Part shown: in pieces, positions 35,418 to 47,900 of the stretch
Layout: each line of letters begins with the position of its first letter
Numbering within the stretch: the stretch's first letter is position 1
NCBI GenBank assembly: GCA_013398055.1
Contig: VZRS01002658.1
Location: 109,732 to 173,731 of the forward strand
Source of the DNA: Ifrita kowaldi
Lineage: Eukaryota > Chordata > Aves > Passeriformes > Cinclosomatidae
Direction of reading: 5' to 3'
DNA: 64,000 bases
Translations under genes and position numbers: made by a program
The notes under the pieces: generated by a model
The model's database searches: none
The model's input: only the letters and a program-made list of their open reading frames with translations
What the model was told of the DNA's origin: nothing

Positions 35418-38321
35418 ATTTTTGCACTACTGGCTTTATGAATTGGGAGAACAGCCAGTGTTGATTAGGAATAGTTTAGTGGCTTGGTGGACTGTATTTT
35501 CTTTTGAGCCCTTGATAAGCAGTTTTTGAAGATGAGACCTTAGTGAAGTGTCTGACTGGTTTTGGAACATTTTTTGGAAAACATGCACAGTATTGCTCTG
35601 TTTTCCCTCAGATGTGCACTACCAATAGTTTGAAAAGTTGCTGAGAGGGGAAAAAAAACCCTTTGGTTAATTGTATGCTACAGTGGGTCACTGCTCAGTG
35701 ATGCGGTAAAAAGCCTGTGTTCAGATGGGTAACACGTAAACAAAACTGGCCAGCTGGGGGTTTTGATGGGGGCTGCACAGAACAGTCCTATCAAATGGGA
35801 GTTTTATTGTCCCATTTGGAGCTCTTAAGCCCTTTGGGAAGCAAATGTTGGCCCGAACTTTGATCTAAAAGGCTTTTTACCAACCTCTGTCAGTTACTGA
35901 GGGCCACTTACTAATTTCTTATTAATCAATATTAGTCTCAGATTTCTTTTTTCACTTTTTCTTCAAGACACTGCCTTTCTTATTGCATAACTTAATGAAT
36001 ACCATATACAGTCAAGAAGACTTACTGTTATAGTTTGTGATATTTGCATTTACGGGACAATGGACTTTTGATTGCAATACCAAAAAGGCAAGCTGCTGCA
36101 CATAGGAAATCCCATTCAATTAAGTTAGGACCTGGCAGCTTTCTTAGGATCAGAGTTTACTTACCAGAATAAAAGAGGCATTTTTGGCTCTTAAAGTCAA
36201 GGAAGTTTCAGCAACACAAATCTAATTGTCTTGTGCCTTTTGTATACACTACATTTATGATACCAGTGTTTACATTTAAATGCAAATTTCTATTCTGAAA
36301 ACAACTTTAGGAGGAACTTAGTTATGCTTTCTAGGGGGCTAGATAAAAAGACTAGTCAAAACAAAAAGTGAAAATCTCTCAGATTATGCTGAGTTCAGTT
36401 GGAACAGAAAAGTGCTTCTGTTGTCAAACCTGAGTTATTTAGTAGTTTGGTTCACAGTGTAAAGATGCCAGTCATTTTTTCAGGAAACTGGCAGCAGGAC
36501 TAAGTGATATAATTCTGAAAGCAAAAGATGCTATCATTAACTCTTCTACCAGCAGGTAACTTCAAAATTTGTCTTTCTTGGGTTTGCAACTTAAGTGATA
36601 GCTGGTGTAGCAAATGTGGCTTTTTTTTTCTCTAGTGAGGGAAAATGTATTTATTTTACTTTTTCTTTAAATCTCAAAATTTTACCAGCCTGAAAACATC
36701 TGTTTATTGCCAGAAGTGCCAGAATGTGGATCCCTTGATGTAGAACACCTTTTTTAAACTAGCATGAAGGTAGCATACAGTTTACATGATGCCTGCAGAG
36801 ATCTAGTTACCAAAAGATTTTTTGCAGCTCTTTATTCAGTGTTGTTCTGTCAGCTTACCTCGTATTCGTGTTTGTTTAAAGGCGAACTTGTCAAGGGATA
36901 AGGGGGAGAGGGAAAATATATTTTTTAACACTTCAGGTTCTCTGTCTGTAGAGTCTTGTTTTTTATGCAGTTAGTCATAGGGTGGTTTGTCATGGAGCAT
37001 GCATTTAAAAATACTGAGTAGAAAGTTGAAATTCAGCTTCAGTGTATCTTGCTCCATATTTTTATGTAAAGACAAAAGATTTCTTCCCCAGCAAAACACG
37101 TCATGGAAATGGATCTCTCTAACACAGATGTCAGCCTCTGTGTCCAGGGCTCTGAGATCTCTCAGTAAGGCTGGGGATCAGTGTAGAGAAAGGACAGAGA
37201 TAAGGGATCAAGAAATGCCTGGCTTCTCCATGTCTCACAAGTCCCACTTGGAAAGCACAATAGCCCTAAATAATCTGCAGCTTTGCTGCAGCCAGAGGCT
37301 GTCCCCCTCACAGAAAACTGGTGGAGGCATGGGAAACAGACACTGATGAAGGGAGGAGAAAGGCAAAGAAAGGATGGTAGCTCAGAGGTAAACACTGAGC
37401 AGGTCTGAGCCAGAGGGCTGTAGCTACATCTGCTCTCTGGATGGGCATGAGCTGTGTCTCTGTGAAGAGCGCTGTCAGCAGGCTTTGAGGGTTCCTGGCA
37501 GTTCTCACTGTGTAGAGTATGGACAAAAGTGAGCTAATCATGCTCCAAAGTATAATTTCTGATGGTATGACTATATTCTTGGCTTTAAACTCTCTAATAC
37601 TTTCTATAACAAAGTGAAAATTCTCTTTTTGACATACTGACTGTTGTCAGTGTTACAATGCATGCAGGAGAATTTGTGAAGAAGTCAGGGTAGCAAGGAT
37701 GCAATGTTGTTTGTCTGCTTACACTGATTCTCCTGTCCTTTATATTCTTGCTAGGCACTTTACTACAGCCTTTTGTGTAATTTCTGTATTTTTTTTAAGG
37801 AGTGCTTTTTACCTACTGTACAGTTACTAATCTACTTTTTTGCTAAAAAGAAAATACTATCCCTGATATTTGTCTAGAGGTATGACTGCTTTTCAAGCTT
37901 TAGTGGAAACTGGACGAATTCTGCAGACTCCTCAGATGGGCCTGAGTCCCAAATGACAACAGAGTTAAATTTATTTTGTATATATGTAAACAGTCATATG
38001 AACCATAGCTCCCTACCCGTGTAACAAATTTCTTTTATTTGTAGGTTAGAACAAACTCAAAATGTCTGCACCAGAAGTAGTACACACATACTCTATGTCA
38101 GTTGATGTACTGGTGATGGAGTGCTCAGTCTTCACAGAGAACTATTTTTGTTAAGAAAATGGAACACAATCTTGGTGAGCAGTTAAGAAGTTAGGACACA
38201 GCTACTGTTATGCACTTTAATTCTTTAAATGGAGAGAAAAAACACTGTCCGGTTTAGGTTATAGACTGAAAGTTCTTTAGTAGACTATGACTGGGCAGGT
38301 AATGAAGATAATGAATGAAAC

Positions 38322-38462
38322 ACAAAATTACAGAGTGGCAAAGGTTGGAAGGGACCACCACTGGGCTTATCTGGTCCCTGCTGGAGCAGGATCATCCTAG
38401 AGCACATTGCACAGTATTAAATACAGATGGTTCTTGAGTATCTCCTGTGAGGGACGCTCTAG
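38322..38462 (-). mobile_element. CR1 LINE 3' end fragment
   Basis: 'AATTACAGAGTGGCAAAGG' followed by 'ttggaagggacc' and 'ctggtccctgctggagcagg' is the reverse complement of the CR1 3' end. Short and degraded; far boundary approximate. Confidence 0.85.
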
Positions 38463-38636
38463 AAAGGAAACAAGTTTGTTTTAGTCCATGGAATGCTGTA
38501 GCTGGATTTCATCATCATTTGGACTGAGAGTTCTTCCCCTGATTCAGTTGACTGGTGCGTGGAGGGGTGGGGGGAAATACATTTCTACATAAATTTAGTG
38601 TATAACTTTACCACTTGTTAATGTATTGCTCACATA

Positions 38637-38642
38637 AATAAA
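38637..38642 (+). terminator. candidate distal + strand polyadenylation signal
   Basis: AATAAA just before the point where + strand composition turns from T/G-rich to A/C-rich, so it could end a long ZDHHC2 3' UTR isoform. No transcript evidence. Confidence 0.3.
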
Positions 38643-41600
38643 TGCTTCATGTTCAGCATGTCATGTGCATGGTAGTCATTGACACACTACCATCAGTTTT
38701 ACTGGTGGTGTACCTGAAGAGCAGAGTATCTCTACTAGGGCTTCATTAACAACACAGTTGGTGTAAATGTCCCCCCTCACCCCTTCACCAGGAGTCTAGG
38801 ACTTTTATAGGTATATTTCCCTTCTACAAGGTCCACCTCACAACACACTGACACTGAAAGAGGTTGAGAAGGAACCAATTCTTTTATAATCTTTCATGGG
38901 CAAAACACTTCATGCCTTTCTGCTGGCAGAGCTGCACTCCTTTGAGTACTATTGATGGGCAAAAAGGTGGAATTTTGTCCCTCAAAAAATGGCCAAGGGG
39001 TGGGTGAGCAGGTATCTTAAACCCCCTATACTTCGTAGAAGTGAGAAGGTACAAGAAAGGTAGTTACTAACCAGGATTGTCAGCCACAGCAACTTTGCTT
39101 CATGAGGGCTCTCCACTCCCTGCCATGCCAGATTCTTCAGAGCTGCCTGACTTTCCCCTGTCCTAACAGTCTTCCTTAGGAAAGTGCTGGATCCACCTCC
39201 AGTGCAGAGAGGAGTGAGACTGTCTGCTCAGAGACCTCTAAAACTGCAGAAGTTATGTAAAGATGAAAGCAGCTTTTACCTCTTCCAGTTCAGACATAAC
39301 CTGCACTATATGGTCCAAGCTCATCCTGTTTTTAAAACCCTTCCATAAATATTGGTATTGAACCATACACAAACATCCTCATCCAAAACAAGATTAAAAA
39401 CAAGAATGTGCTGCTAGGCAGTGGGGTGGTGGGATGTCTCTATTCCTACTTCACTTGCATCTAGCACCTGCTTATCAGTGACCTTGTAGTAGGATGGGAA
39501 AAGCAGCAGCCTTCTGGGATGAAACTCTGAGCAAGTGTCACCTGACATAACCTAAGGAAAGCCTTCCCAATTCCCTCAGCAGTTTTTCAATTGTTCCCTC
39601 TTTAAATTTTTCATCATCTTTCTTTCTCTCTTCTCCTTCCCCTTCCATAGAAGTCCAGATAAAAAGTGTTAAATGTGAAATGTGCAATCAGTACTTGTGT
39701 TCTCTTTATTCTTCTCCCTCCCAAAGTTGATTCTAGATAGGCAATGCCTTCATTTCTACAAGTTGTCACTCATCACTGAAATACAGTAACTCAGTCATCC
39801 TGAAATCCAGTATTTGAGGCATTGACCACACCCTTCATCCTAGATCACTGTAATCTCAAGCAGATGGTCCCAATAGTTTGAGTGCAGCAGTTGAAAGAGT
39901 GTGCCATGAGCCATCTCCCCTTTCTTCCCCTCTGCATGCTCACAGTTTAACTGATTGGCATAACTGGAACAGACCCAACACTTCCTGACAGTCATCACTT
40001 TATGAAGTCACTTTCCTTTTTTTTTTTTTTCTGGAAATAGAATAATTCTTAGTTCACTTAAGAAAGAGCTCCTGTTATAAAGGCAAAAATAGACAACACA
40101 CACAAACTGTGTTACAGCCTGAACAACAGGAACTTGTTTCCAGTTATTTTTTTCCATCACATCAAGAGATTTAACAGGCTGGTATTTCAAATAGATACAA
40201 TAGTAAAAATCAGTAGCTTCGTATTAAACACTATCATAGATACTACAGCTACTCTCCAGAGCGTGCAGAGGGACAGGAATGAAGGACACAAGGAGCTTGC
40301 CAAGCTCAGCTATTAAATGATGAAAAGTAAAGAAAGGGTATTGCCAATGCAACCCCGGCTCTTTGTTTTGCTGCCCTTCAAAAGAAAGAGCACATTTTCT
40401 GTAATGCAGCTTAAAAAAGTTCATCTGTTGTGAACTTCTGCCTGATACACAGAGAAGGGAAAAGGCTTCCCTTCGCCTCTCTCCAGCTCTCTCTCACATT
40501 ATCCAACACAGTTAATTGAGGCAAGTGTCTTACGAGCACAGGAAAGAGCACACTTGGGCAAGACAATTCTCCTACTTCAACAGAAGCAGAACGTAGTATC
40601 TCATCTGTGCTGGCAGAAGGACAACACCAGCCTCTGCAGAAATCAGGTCTTCACAGCCGGCATCAATGGGCAGATTTATTCCCAACCCAAGACTGCTAAA
40701 ATAATGCGGGAGAATCATCCTCCTTTCACTGCCTGTGTGAGGGTGGTGCAAGAGGGAAATAAACACCAAATAAGCACCCTCATGCAAGAGGGAAATAAAA
40801 CAATCTCCCATGAACCAACCAAGGTGCACTGAACATCAGATGTACTAGAAAAATAACTTCATGGTATGAAAAGTACACAGAGATAACTGATTTTACTCTA
40901 TGTAAAAATTGGGATTTATTCTGAGATTTTGTTCAAACTCAACAATTTAGTTAGACAAATACCCACAATTCCACTAGAGGGTTTTTGCTTTCTTTGCCAT
41001 CACTGACATGGTAGTGTTAAAAAAAAAAATCTTGAGAAGTCTGTTTTATTTAAAATTTCAGTTCGTTATTGTACAGGTTAATAAGCTGCAATGAACCCAC
41101 ACCACCCTAAATCCATTGACATGTGAATATTAAACTTCCAGGGAAGTTCTAAAAACTGCTTCAGTACAGAAGTGTTTTCTTTCAGAGCACATTAGTTGAA
41201 GTGAGTTACTAGTCAATTCAAGGTTGAAAAACCAATTGGGAGTTTAAAACAGAACTTCTTTATGTCCAGTTTGTTTTTACATTCCTAATCTGATCTTCCT
41301 CCACCAAGGGTAAGTCTTCCTTATTCCAGACTTTGCTAGGCATCTCAGGGACCTGGGATTCCTAAAGGCAGGTCCTAAAAGTAAAAACCAAAGCAAAGAA
41401 GGCCTTGAGTAGCTTGGCCTTTTCCATGTCCTTTATAAGTCTCCTGCCCCCATTTTGCAGTAGTGTCATGTTGCTCCTGATGTCCTTGTACAAGCTTTTC
41501 TTGTCCCTCACTGAAATCAACTTCAGATGGACCTTCCTTTTTTTAAACCAACCCCTTCATCCACACTTCAGACAATTTCTCATGTCCTGCTTCCACCTTT

Positions 41601-42504
41601 CTTTGTTTTGAGTTGAATCAGAAGCACCTTGTTCATGACTGCAGGCTTCCAGCTACTTTTCTTGGATTTTCTGAATAAGGGAATGAACCATTCTTGAGCA
41701 TGGAGTAACCAGTCAGATAAGGTAAGAGAAATTTCTTGGATGTCAGAGGTTACAGGTCATCAGCAAATTCATATGGGAAAAAGCCTTAAATACTCTGAAT
41801 GTGTTCCAGACCTATTTTTCTCCACCTCAAGGATGCTTCTTGCCTAGTTTCAATGAGGAAAGGAACTAAATGCTTAAAATAAAAATTATATACATTTAAA
41901 AAAATAGTGACAGAGAACATAAGGTTCCTGGAACACTCATCTGACTCCAGAAGCCAAAAATATAAGCGGATTAAAAATAGAAAGATCAAATATAACAGGT
42001 TTTGATACTGCATTTCTTCTGACAAACCTACTCAACAACAGTGTACTTTAAATGGATTGGGAAAAGCAGAGGCCTAGAAAGAGACTTCTTGTCTCTGAAC
42101 AAAAAGGTGCATGTCTAGACAGCTGGAACTGTGCCTGCACATTAATTTTTGCAAAAGCAATTAAAGCTGGCCACTTTGGAAACAGATTTCAGGCTCTGAA
42201 GTTTACACGTAATGGCCCTACACATAAGAAATTACTTTTTTCATAATCTCTACAATTCACAATTCAAATCACTCCTTAATGGAAACTAAATCTAATTTCG
42301 CCAAGGAAATGAACGATGCACAGATGTCTCCCCAGCTGCAATCAACTCTCAACAGACAGATCACAGTGATCAGACCAAGAGATCTCTCACAGAATAAAGC
42401 ATAATCTGTTTCATGCTGACCAGTGGCTTTTGAGAAAAGCTTTTGTTACTGGAGGAAAACTCGAGTAGAATTCTGTGAAGTCAAATACTGGTCTAGTGGA
42501 ACAA

Positions 42505-42597
42505 ACTGGTCTAGTGGAAGGTGTCCCTCTCCATGGCAGGGGGGTCTAGATTATCTTTACGGTTCCTTCCAACACAAAACATTCTATGATTCTATGA
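42505..42597 (+). mobile_element. CR1 LINE 3' end fragment
   Basis: 'ctggtctagtggaaggtgtc', 'ccatggcaggggggtctaga', 'ggttccttccaacacaaaac' and the terminal repeat ATTCTATGATTCTATGA mark an intact, heavily 5'-truncated CR1 end. A 'ggtctagtggaac' block repeated just upstream (about 42490) may be a slip duplication. Confidence 0.93.
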
Positions 42598-43285
42598 CAG
42601 GAAGCAAAGAAAAGAAAAGCACAGCACAGCATATGGGATGCTCAGCAGTCACTTCAAAAGCACATCCCCATCAGCACTGGAACTTTTACTGTAGGCACAC
42701 ATTCAGAAGGCTCTAAAAACTTCCTTTGATCCTCGATTAAAAAGTTACTTCAAAACAAAAACCCACTAAAGTCCTTCGAAGAGTCATTCTGCTCAAGTTA
42801 ACGAGATAGCTGTATCCATATGCTTTAGGCAAAGCTACTACTTTAAAGCAAATGCATCAAACTTCAGGGGCTCTTCATTCCGTGTGTATGGAAACTTTCC
42901 CTGAAGGCCACAGTAAGAATTCATCCTGCTTTCACTATCACTATCTTAAAGCTAAAGACAACTGAAGTTAAAACAAGTCACCATCATCTAATGCATAATG
43001 GTATAAAATTACTAATGGGATTAGGATGCCTCAGAAGTAAAATGCAATCACCACTCTTGCAACTCAGGACAGTACGAAATAAATGACTGGAAACACATGA
43101 ACACAATTCTGCTCTGAATGGGGAATCAGTCAGGGAGCAGCGAGTTAGATCCCTTCATAGGCATGTAGAAGAGAACTATCATACCTAACAAAACAGAGCT
43201 GAACTGACTAAATAATCACATTCCAAGAAAAATTTTGCAACAAAACCACCAGTCTGTTGTTATGTAAGAAAACATTTCTTAGGCC

Positions 43286-43291
43286 TTTATT
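43286..43291 (-). terminator. CNOT7: alternative CNOT7 polyadenylation signal
   Basis: Second AATAAA in CNOT7 sense, about 1.55 kb after the stop codon. It could define a longer isoform. Confidence 0.35.
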
Positions 43292-43478
43292 TACAAAAGC
43301 TTTAAAAACAAATACCCTCTGTTATGCAAATTACTTGTTTAAAAAGGACCGCCCAGTTACATCGTCATAATTCAATGAGAAAAAGGTGTTTGATTTTTTG
43401 CTTTTAAGTACAAGATAAAACAGAGTAATTGGTGAACATTTGGAGATTTTTCTGCCATTGATTTCCGTGTCAAACACA

Positions 43479-43505
43479 CGTACGCGCGCACACGCACAGA
43501 CACAC
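43479..43505. repeat. degenerate CA/CG-rich simple repeat
   Basis: ACACGTACGCGCGCACACGC followed by further CA units: a short imperfect dinucleotide run with an unusual local CpG cluster. Confidence 0.75.
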
Positions 43506-43627
43506 AATGTCACGCATTCCATCATTTCAGGCTAGTATTTAGCTATTCAATACCAAAAATCCTTCCTGCACAACTGCTCTGTATACATGCTATGCAGAGT
43601 TAAGAACATACTTTAGGGTCCTTTAAA

Positions 43628-43650
43628 ACAATATATCTAAAATATATTGT
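43628..43650. repeat. perfect 9-bp inverted repeat (hairpin) downstream of CNOT7 poly(A) signal
   Basis: ACAATATAT, 5-base spacer CTAAA, ATATATTGT. All-AT except one C-G pair, so stability is low. Position just past the proximal polyadenylation signal in CNOT7 sense. Confidence 0.7.
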
Positions 43651-43674
43651 AAGATATACTCAAAAATAAACTAG

Positions 43675-44834
43675 CATTACACTCCTCAGGTAACTTTATT
43701 AGCTGTAAGTTATTTATATTTTGTTGTCTTACAACAAATATCTGTAACATCTGTCTTTGTAACAACTACAAAAAAGCATGATTTAATTGTCCTTCAAATT
43801 CAATAATTCAATTAAATACTATTTTTTCAGATCTTTGGGGTTTATCTTCAACTAAACTGACTTACAAAAATCATGAAATCAAGTACATAATAAATATGAC
43901 TTCCATAAAAAATATCTGAGGTGTACATTACTAGAATAAAAGCCACGAGGTTAATCAAAGGAAGTGTGCCATTACAAGACTCCTACTTTTCCAATATCCT
44001 TCAACTCTCATCTTAATGGCAAAAAGGCTAAAGTCATAGCTGTTCTTTTCCTGAAGGGTGTAAAGCTGTTTTTTCAAGCCTCTTTCCCCCATCACAGAGC
44101 GGTTTTAAAGCAGCAGGCCAACCAGCAGTTGACACGAGAAGGATGTGCTGGAAGATGACCAACCACTAGTAAAGTAAGAGCAATTACTATGATTTCAGTA
44201 GTTTGTTTTGCTTGAACAAACAGAGATTATGCAGCAAATCAGTCCCGTTGTGTGGGCTGAGATACCAAGGAAATACAGCTTGAAGCTGCTGAACTTGGCA
44301 GGTGATTGTTTTCTAGCTGAGGGCAAAAGAAAAAACCCAAAACAAACTTCAAATAAAACAGAGGATCTGAGTCAGAGTCGCTCTCTAAAGTGCAAATTTG
44401 ATGGTCCACAATCTTGAATAGCTAAAACGCCTGCATACTGGAAGGAACAGACATGAAGGGGGAAGTTAGTTATAATCAGAGCCAATTAATTTAGAGAAGG
44501 GAAGGGAAAGACAAAAAACTGGAGTAACGATGTAGGTAGGTTTACCAGAATATTCATTATGATTCAACTTTCCCCTTCTCTCTGCCACACTGATCCTATA
44601 CATGCTTCTTTACAAACGGGCTTGTTAAGAGGCCAAAATGTAACCCAGAAAATTTTACGTATCAAGATCAAAATCAGTGATAGGAACAGTCAAGTTTAGT
44701 ACATAGAAAGGCAGAAAAGAAAGTGTGCTGAGAAAGGGGGTGGGGGGGAAGCCTTAATTGTCCAAGGGGTTCAACCAGAGATAAAACCTATATACAAGCA
44801 TGTGGAGGTCAAAAAGACGGCCTTTCATTTCATG
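43675..44834 (-). other. CNOT7: CNOT7 3' UTR (proximal)
   Basis: Sequence after the stop to the first good minus-strand AATAAA (43700-43695), about 1.16 kb, a plausible length for this gene. A second signal at 43291-43286 would extend it by about 0.4 kb. It includes an A-rich stretch near 44320-44360 and no other feature. Confidence 0.6.
43695..43700 (-). terminator. CNOT7: candidate CNOT7 polyadenylation signal
   Basis: TTTATT on the + strand, AATAAA in CNOT7 sense, 1.14 kb after the stop. A perfect 9-bp hairpin lies 45-67 nt further downstream. Confidence 0.5.
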
Positions 44835-44963
44835 TCATGACTGTTTGTTGGCTTCTTCTTCATAAGCGTTTCCTGTGCCATTTTGTACATAAGATGACCC
44901 CGAACCAAGACCGTATAAGTGGCCACAGTATTTGGCATCATCAATGTGATCTTCAAAGAACAT
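44835..44963 (-). CDS. CNOT7: CNOT7 terminal coding exon, residues 244-285 and stop
   Basis: Minus-strand acceptor GTTTTAG. It encodes MFFEDHIDDAKYCGHLYGLG, then SGSSYVQNGTG and the acidic tail NAYEEEANKQS, with TGA at 44837-44835. Confidence 0.98.
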   Translation of the reverse strand: MFFEDHIDDAKYCGHLYGLGSGSSYVQNGTGNAYEEEANKQS

Positions 44964-47900
44964 CTAAAACGTTAAAAGAGAGACATGAATTATTGCAAAA
45001 GAAAAGGTTTGGTTTCAATAGAACTGTAGAAAGGCTTTAAAATTACTTTCTTTTAAAATAAGATATCAAATCCCAAGGTGCAAAAGATGATATAATTAGT
45101 ATAATAACACACTTAATCTCAACACATTATCCCACTGTGCTATTTGACACAATTATTTAAATCTGTCAAGAAATACAATCAGTCTTCCTGTGCACCTCTC
45201 CCAATTAAATGGCCAAATGCAATGTTTCCACAATTTTGTATTATTAGTCATCACTCACATATGTGCAAGTGCAACAAAGGTACTTCCCCACCTGATTTCT
45301 GTGGTGCTTCTTACAACAGGCACATGCTTAGTATCCATCATCAGTGCCCGTTCCCTTACCTCTCCTCAGTGTGAAGTTTTCACCATACTCTGTCTTGAAA
45401 TAGACATATGTCCTGATTTATATTATATGGGTTTGAGGGTGGGGAGGATGACCATAAAACGCATTAGAGAGTTTAGAGAAATGCAGAAAGATGCATTTTC
45501 AGCTGCTCACAGAGTGGGACGTCATTTAATGAGGAACAGCAAAATTTTGTACCAAAACTGCATTTACACATTACAAGTCTAAATTGCAAATGGAACCTTT
45601 CAGTGCAAGATAAAATAAACCCCACAATATTCTGAAACTCAGCCTTTCAGACTTAGGTTTTCAAGCACAAAATCACAAATTGTCTTCCAAAAAAAAGAAG
45701 ACACACATACACAAAGGAACACTGTTCACCCTGAAACCTTCACAGCAATCCTGGACACCCCAGTGGTCCACATTCTGAGTCATCACCAATATCAGAAATC
45801 TACGACAAGCAGAAGTATGCAGGAACAGAATGGATGCAATACATCATCTAAACCTGTATATACCACACAGCTCAAAACTTCTCCCTTCAAGCTTTGCTTC
45901 TAGCAGCACAGTCAGGATGGAAAGTTCTGTACTCTAGGAATCAGAGACTTTAATTAAAAGTTTTACAGTCCCCGGCAGTTCTAAATGAAATAAAACAGGT
46001 AGGAAAAGGCCAAAATAACAACTCTACTCTTGTAGTATCATTATTTAAGTATTTCTGATGGAAAGAAGAGGATCAGTAACTTTTTTTGGCTGGCACTCCA
46101 AGACCCAGCGATCAAGTTCCATCTCCTTCACAGCAATTAGTAACAAGATGCTGTGCCTCTAAAAGCACTGTAAAGTCTTTTTACTCAGAAATATATTTTT
46201 AAACACTGAACTCTGTTGAAAAGGCTTTAAAAATCTACATTAAATGTATTTCTCTCTGGTTACTACTGTGTTCTTGTTTAGAAGTGCTGTATTTGCAAAG
46301 AGTATTTATAAGTACTGAGAAAAAAAATCTTTATCAGTCCATCTCTGTTGACTTAATTAAGCAAGTGTGTTGCACTAAAAAACCTCAGCGATTTCTACTT
46401 CTGGTAAAAGCTTTTAGTAAATAAATTCAACCAGCTACTTTGCCACTTAACACAAACTGCATCTCATTAAAGAAACTATCATAGGTTTGATTGAACCTTT
46501 ACTCTAGAAAACTAACTTGAAAGGCTGTGTCTTAAGCATGATTATCATATGCTTCCCTTTCTTTGCTTTGGATTTTGCTTCAAATTCAAGAGTGAAAGTT
46601 TAACAATACCAGGCAGACAGCAGGTACCGCAGTGGGCTTGGGTCATGCCAGAAATGTAATCCTTTTTATTGCATCTGTAGCCCATGACCTGCTTGACAAC
46701 TGCAACAGTTCCAGCAGAGGCAGAACAGTGTGTTAGGATGAGCAAACCAGCTTAAACCATCATTCTTTATTATTCACCTGCTGTGTCACTAATAATTGTC
46801 ACAATCTCGTGGTCATTTTCTCCTTCACACAAAAGGCTGGATTCCAGAAGGTAGACTTCAGCAAATAGTACTTAACATGATTAAAAGATAAGGTTTGATA
46901 TTGCTGTCTATTTTGACATGGTAAATGACACTGAACTGCTGGAAGAATGCCATGTTCTGATGCACTGGCATTTGTTCAGTGCAACTGCTTTCCAGAAGAG
47001 GCCTGTTTGACATTTGATTGTTCTGCTAATGCAAAATATCCTAATATTTTCCTGTTGTATGCAGACAAGTAGCAAGGAAATGTGAAGCTTTTAAGAACTG
47101 ACTGTCCTTGCTGTAAACCTTGAATTAACTGACCAGTATATAATCTTTTAGAACCTTAGTTAAACTGTGCTTCACTCAATGGTGAGGAAAAAGAAATGCA
47201 TGGAAATTCTCCAAATTTCCTGTAAGCCCATAAGTCATTATTTACTATATCTCTAGCCTGAAAGTTTAGCTAGAAGTGGTTAGTCAACACTCCTTCCCCA
47301 CCTCCCAGCCTGCCACAAGCAGCAGTACATACCAGCTAGACATTACACTGAGCAAAAGCTCTAAAAAAACCCAAAACATTGGCTTGAGTACAGTTGCCCA
47401 GAAAGGAGTCTGGCTTCAGCAGTTCTTAACTCACTGCAGCAGCCACCTAAAAAAAAGCACCCTACAAAACAGGTGAAAAAAAACCACCCCAAAACAAAAC
47501 TTCACAAAAAATCCAAAAGTCAGGCCTAGGCTGGAACTGGGAAGAAATACTCACTCAAAGCAGCAAAGCAGGGAATCAGTAATGCTGGTTCACACTTACT
47601 TGGGGGAAAATACAGGTGGTCTCATTTTTGTGAAGAAAGGATTGACCCCTGAGGCCCTTCAGAGACCTCCTTAAAATACCACAGACTTGTCAGAATCAGC
47701 AATTCCACGTGACTATCACAGCACATTACTATCATGGAAATAAAAACTGTATATCCACCTACTTCTCTCATTTTGAAAAAGGCCATTCCTGTGAGTAAAG
47801 AATCGGATCCTGCCTGATGCTGTGGTCCTATCCTTTCCAGCTCTAACTGCTCAGCCACTTCTTGTAATCCACCCTGAAAAAGAAAACATTTTTGTAGAGT

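Larger units (their letters stand above)
27830..35435 (+). other. ZDHHC2: ZDHHC2 3' UTR / terminal region, duplicated in part
   Basis: Sequence after the stop codon without other genes. Possible layouts are a continuous 3' UTR, or a short UTR intron from the donor at 27857 to a T-rich acceptor ending at 29750 (34008 in copy 2). Frames of 65-71 codons in this block are noncoding. Unique sequence resumes at 34746 and a polyadenylation signal lies at 35412. Confidence 0.6.
35436..43274. other. intergenic region between convergent ZDHHC2 and CNOT7
   Basis: No gene recognised in about 7.8 kb. Contents: CR1 pieces near 38322-38462 and 42505-42597, an A/T-rich composition, and a few possible polyadenylation signals. 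Frames of 60-119 codons here show no family I recognise and no splice-linked partner. Confidence 0.65.
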
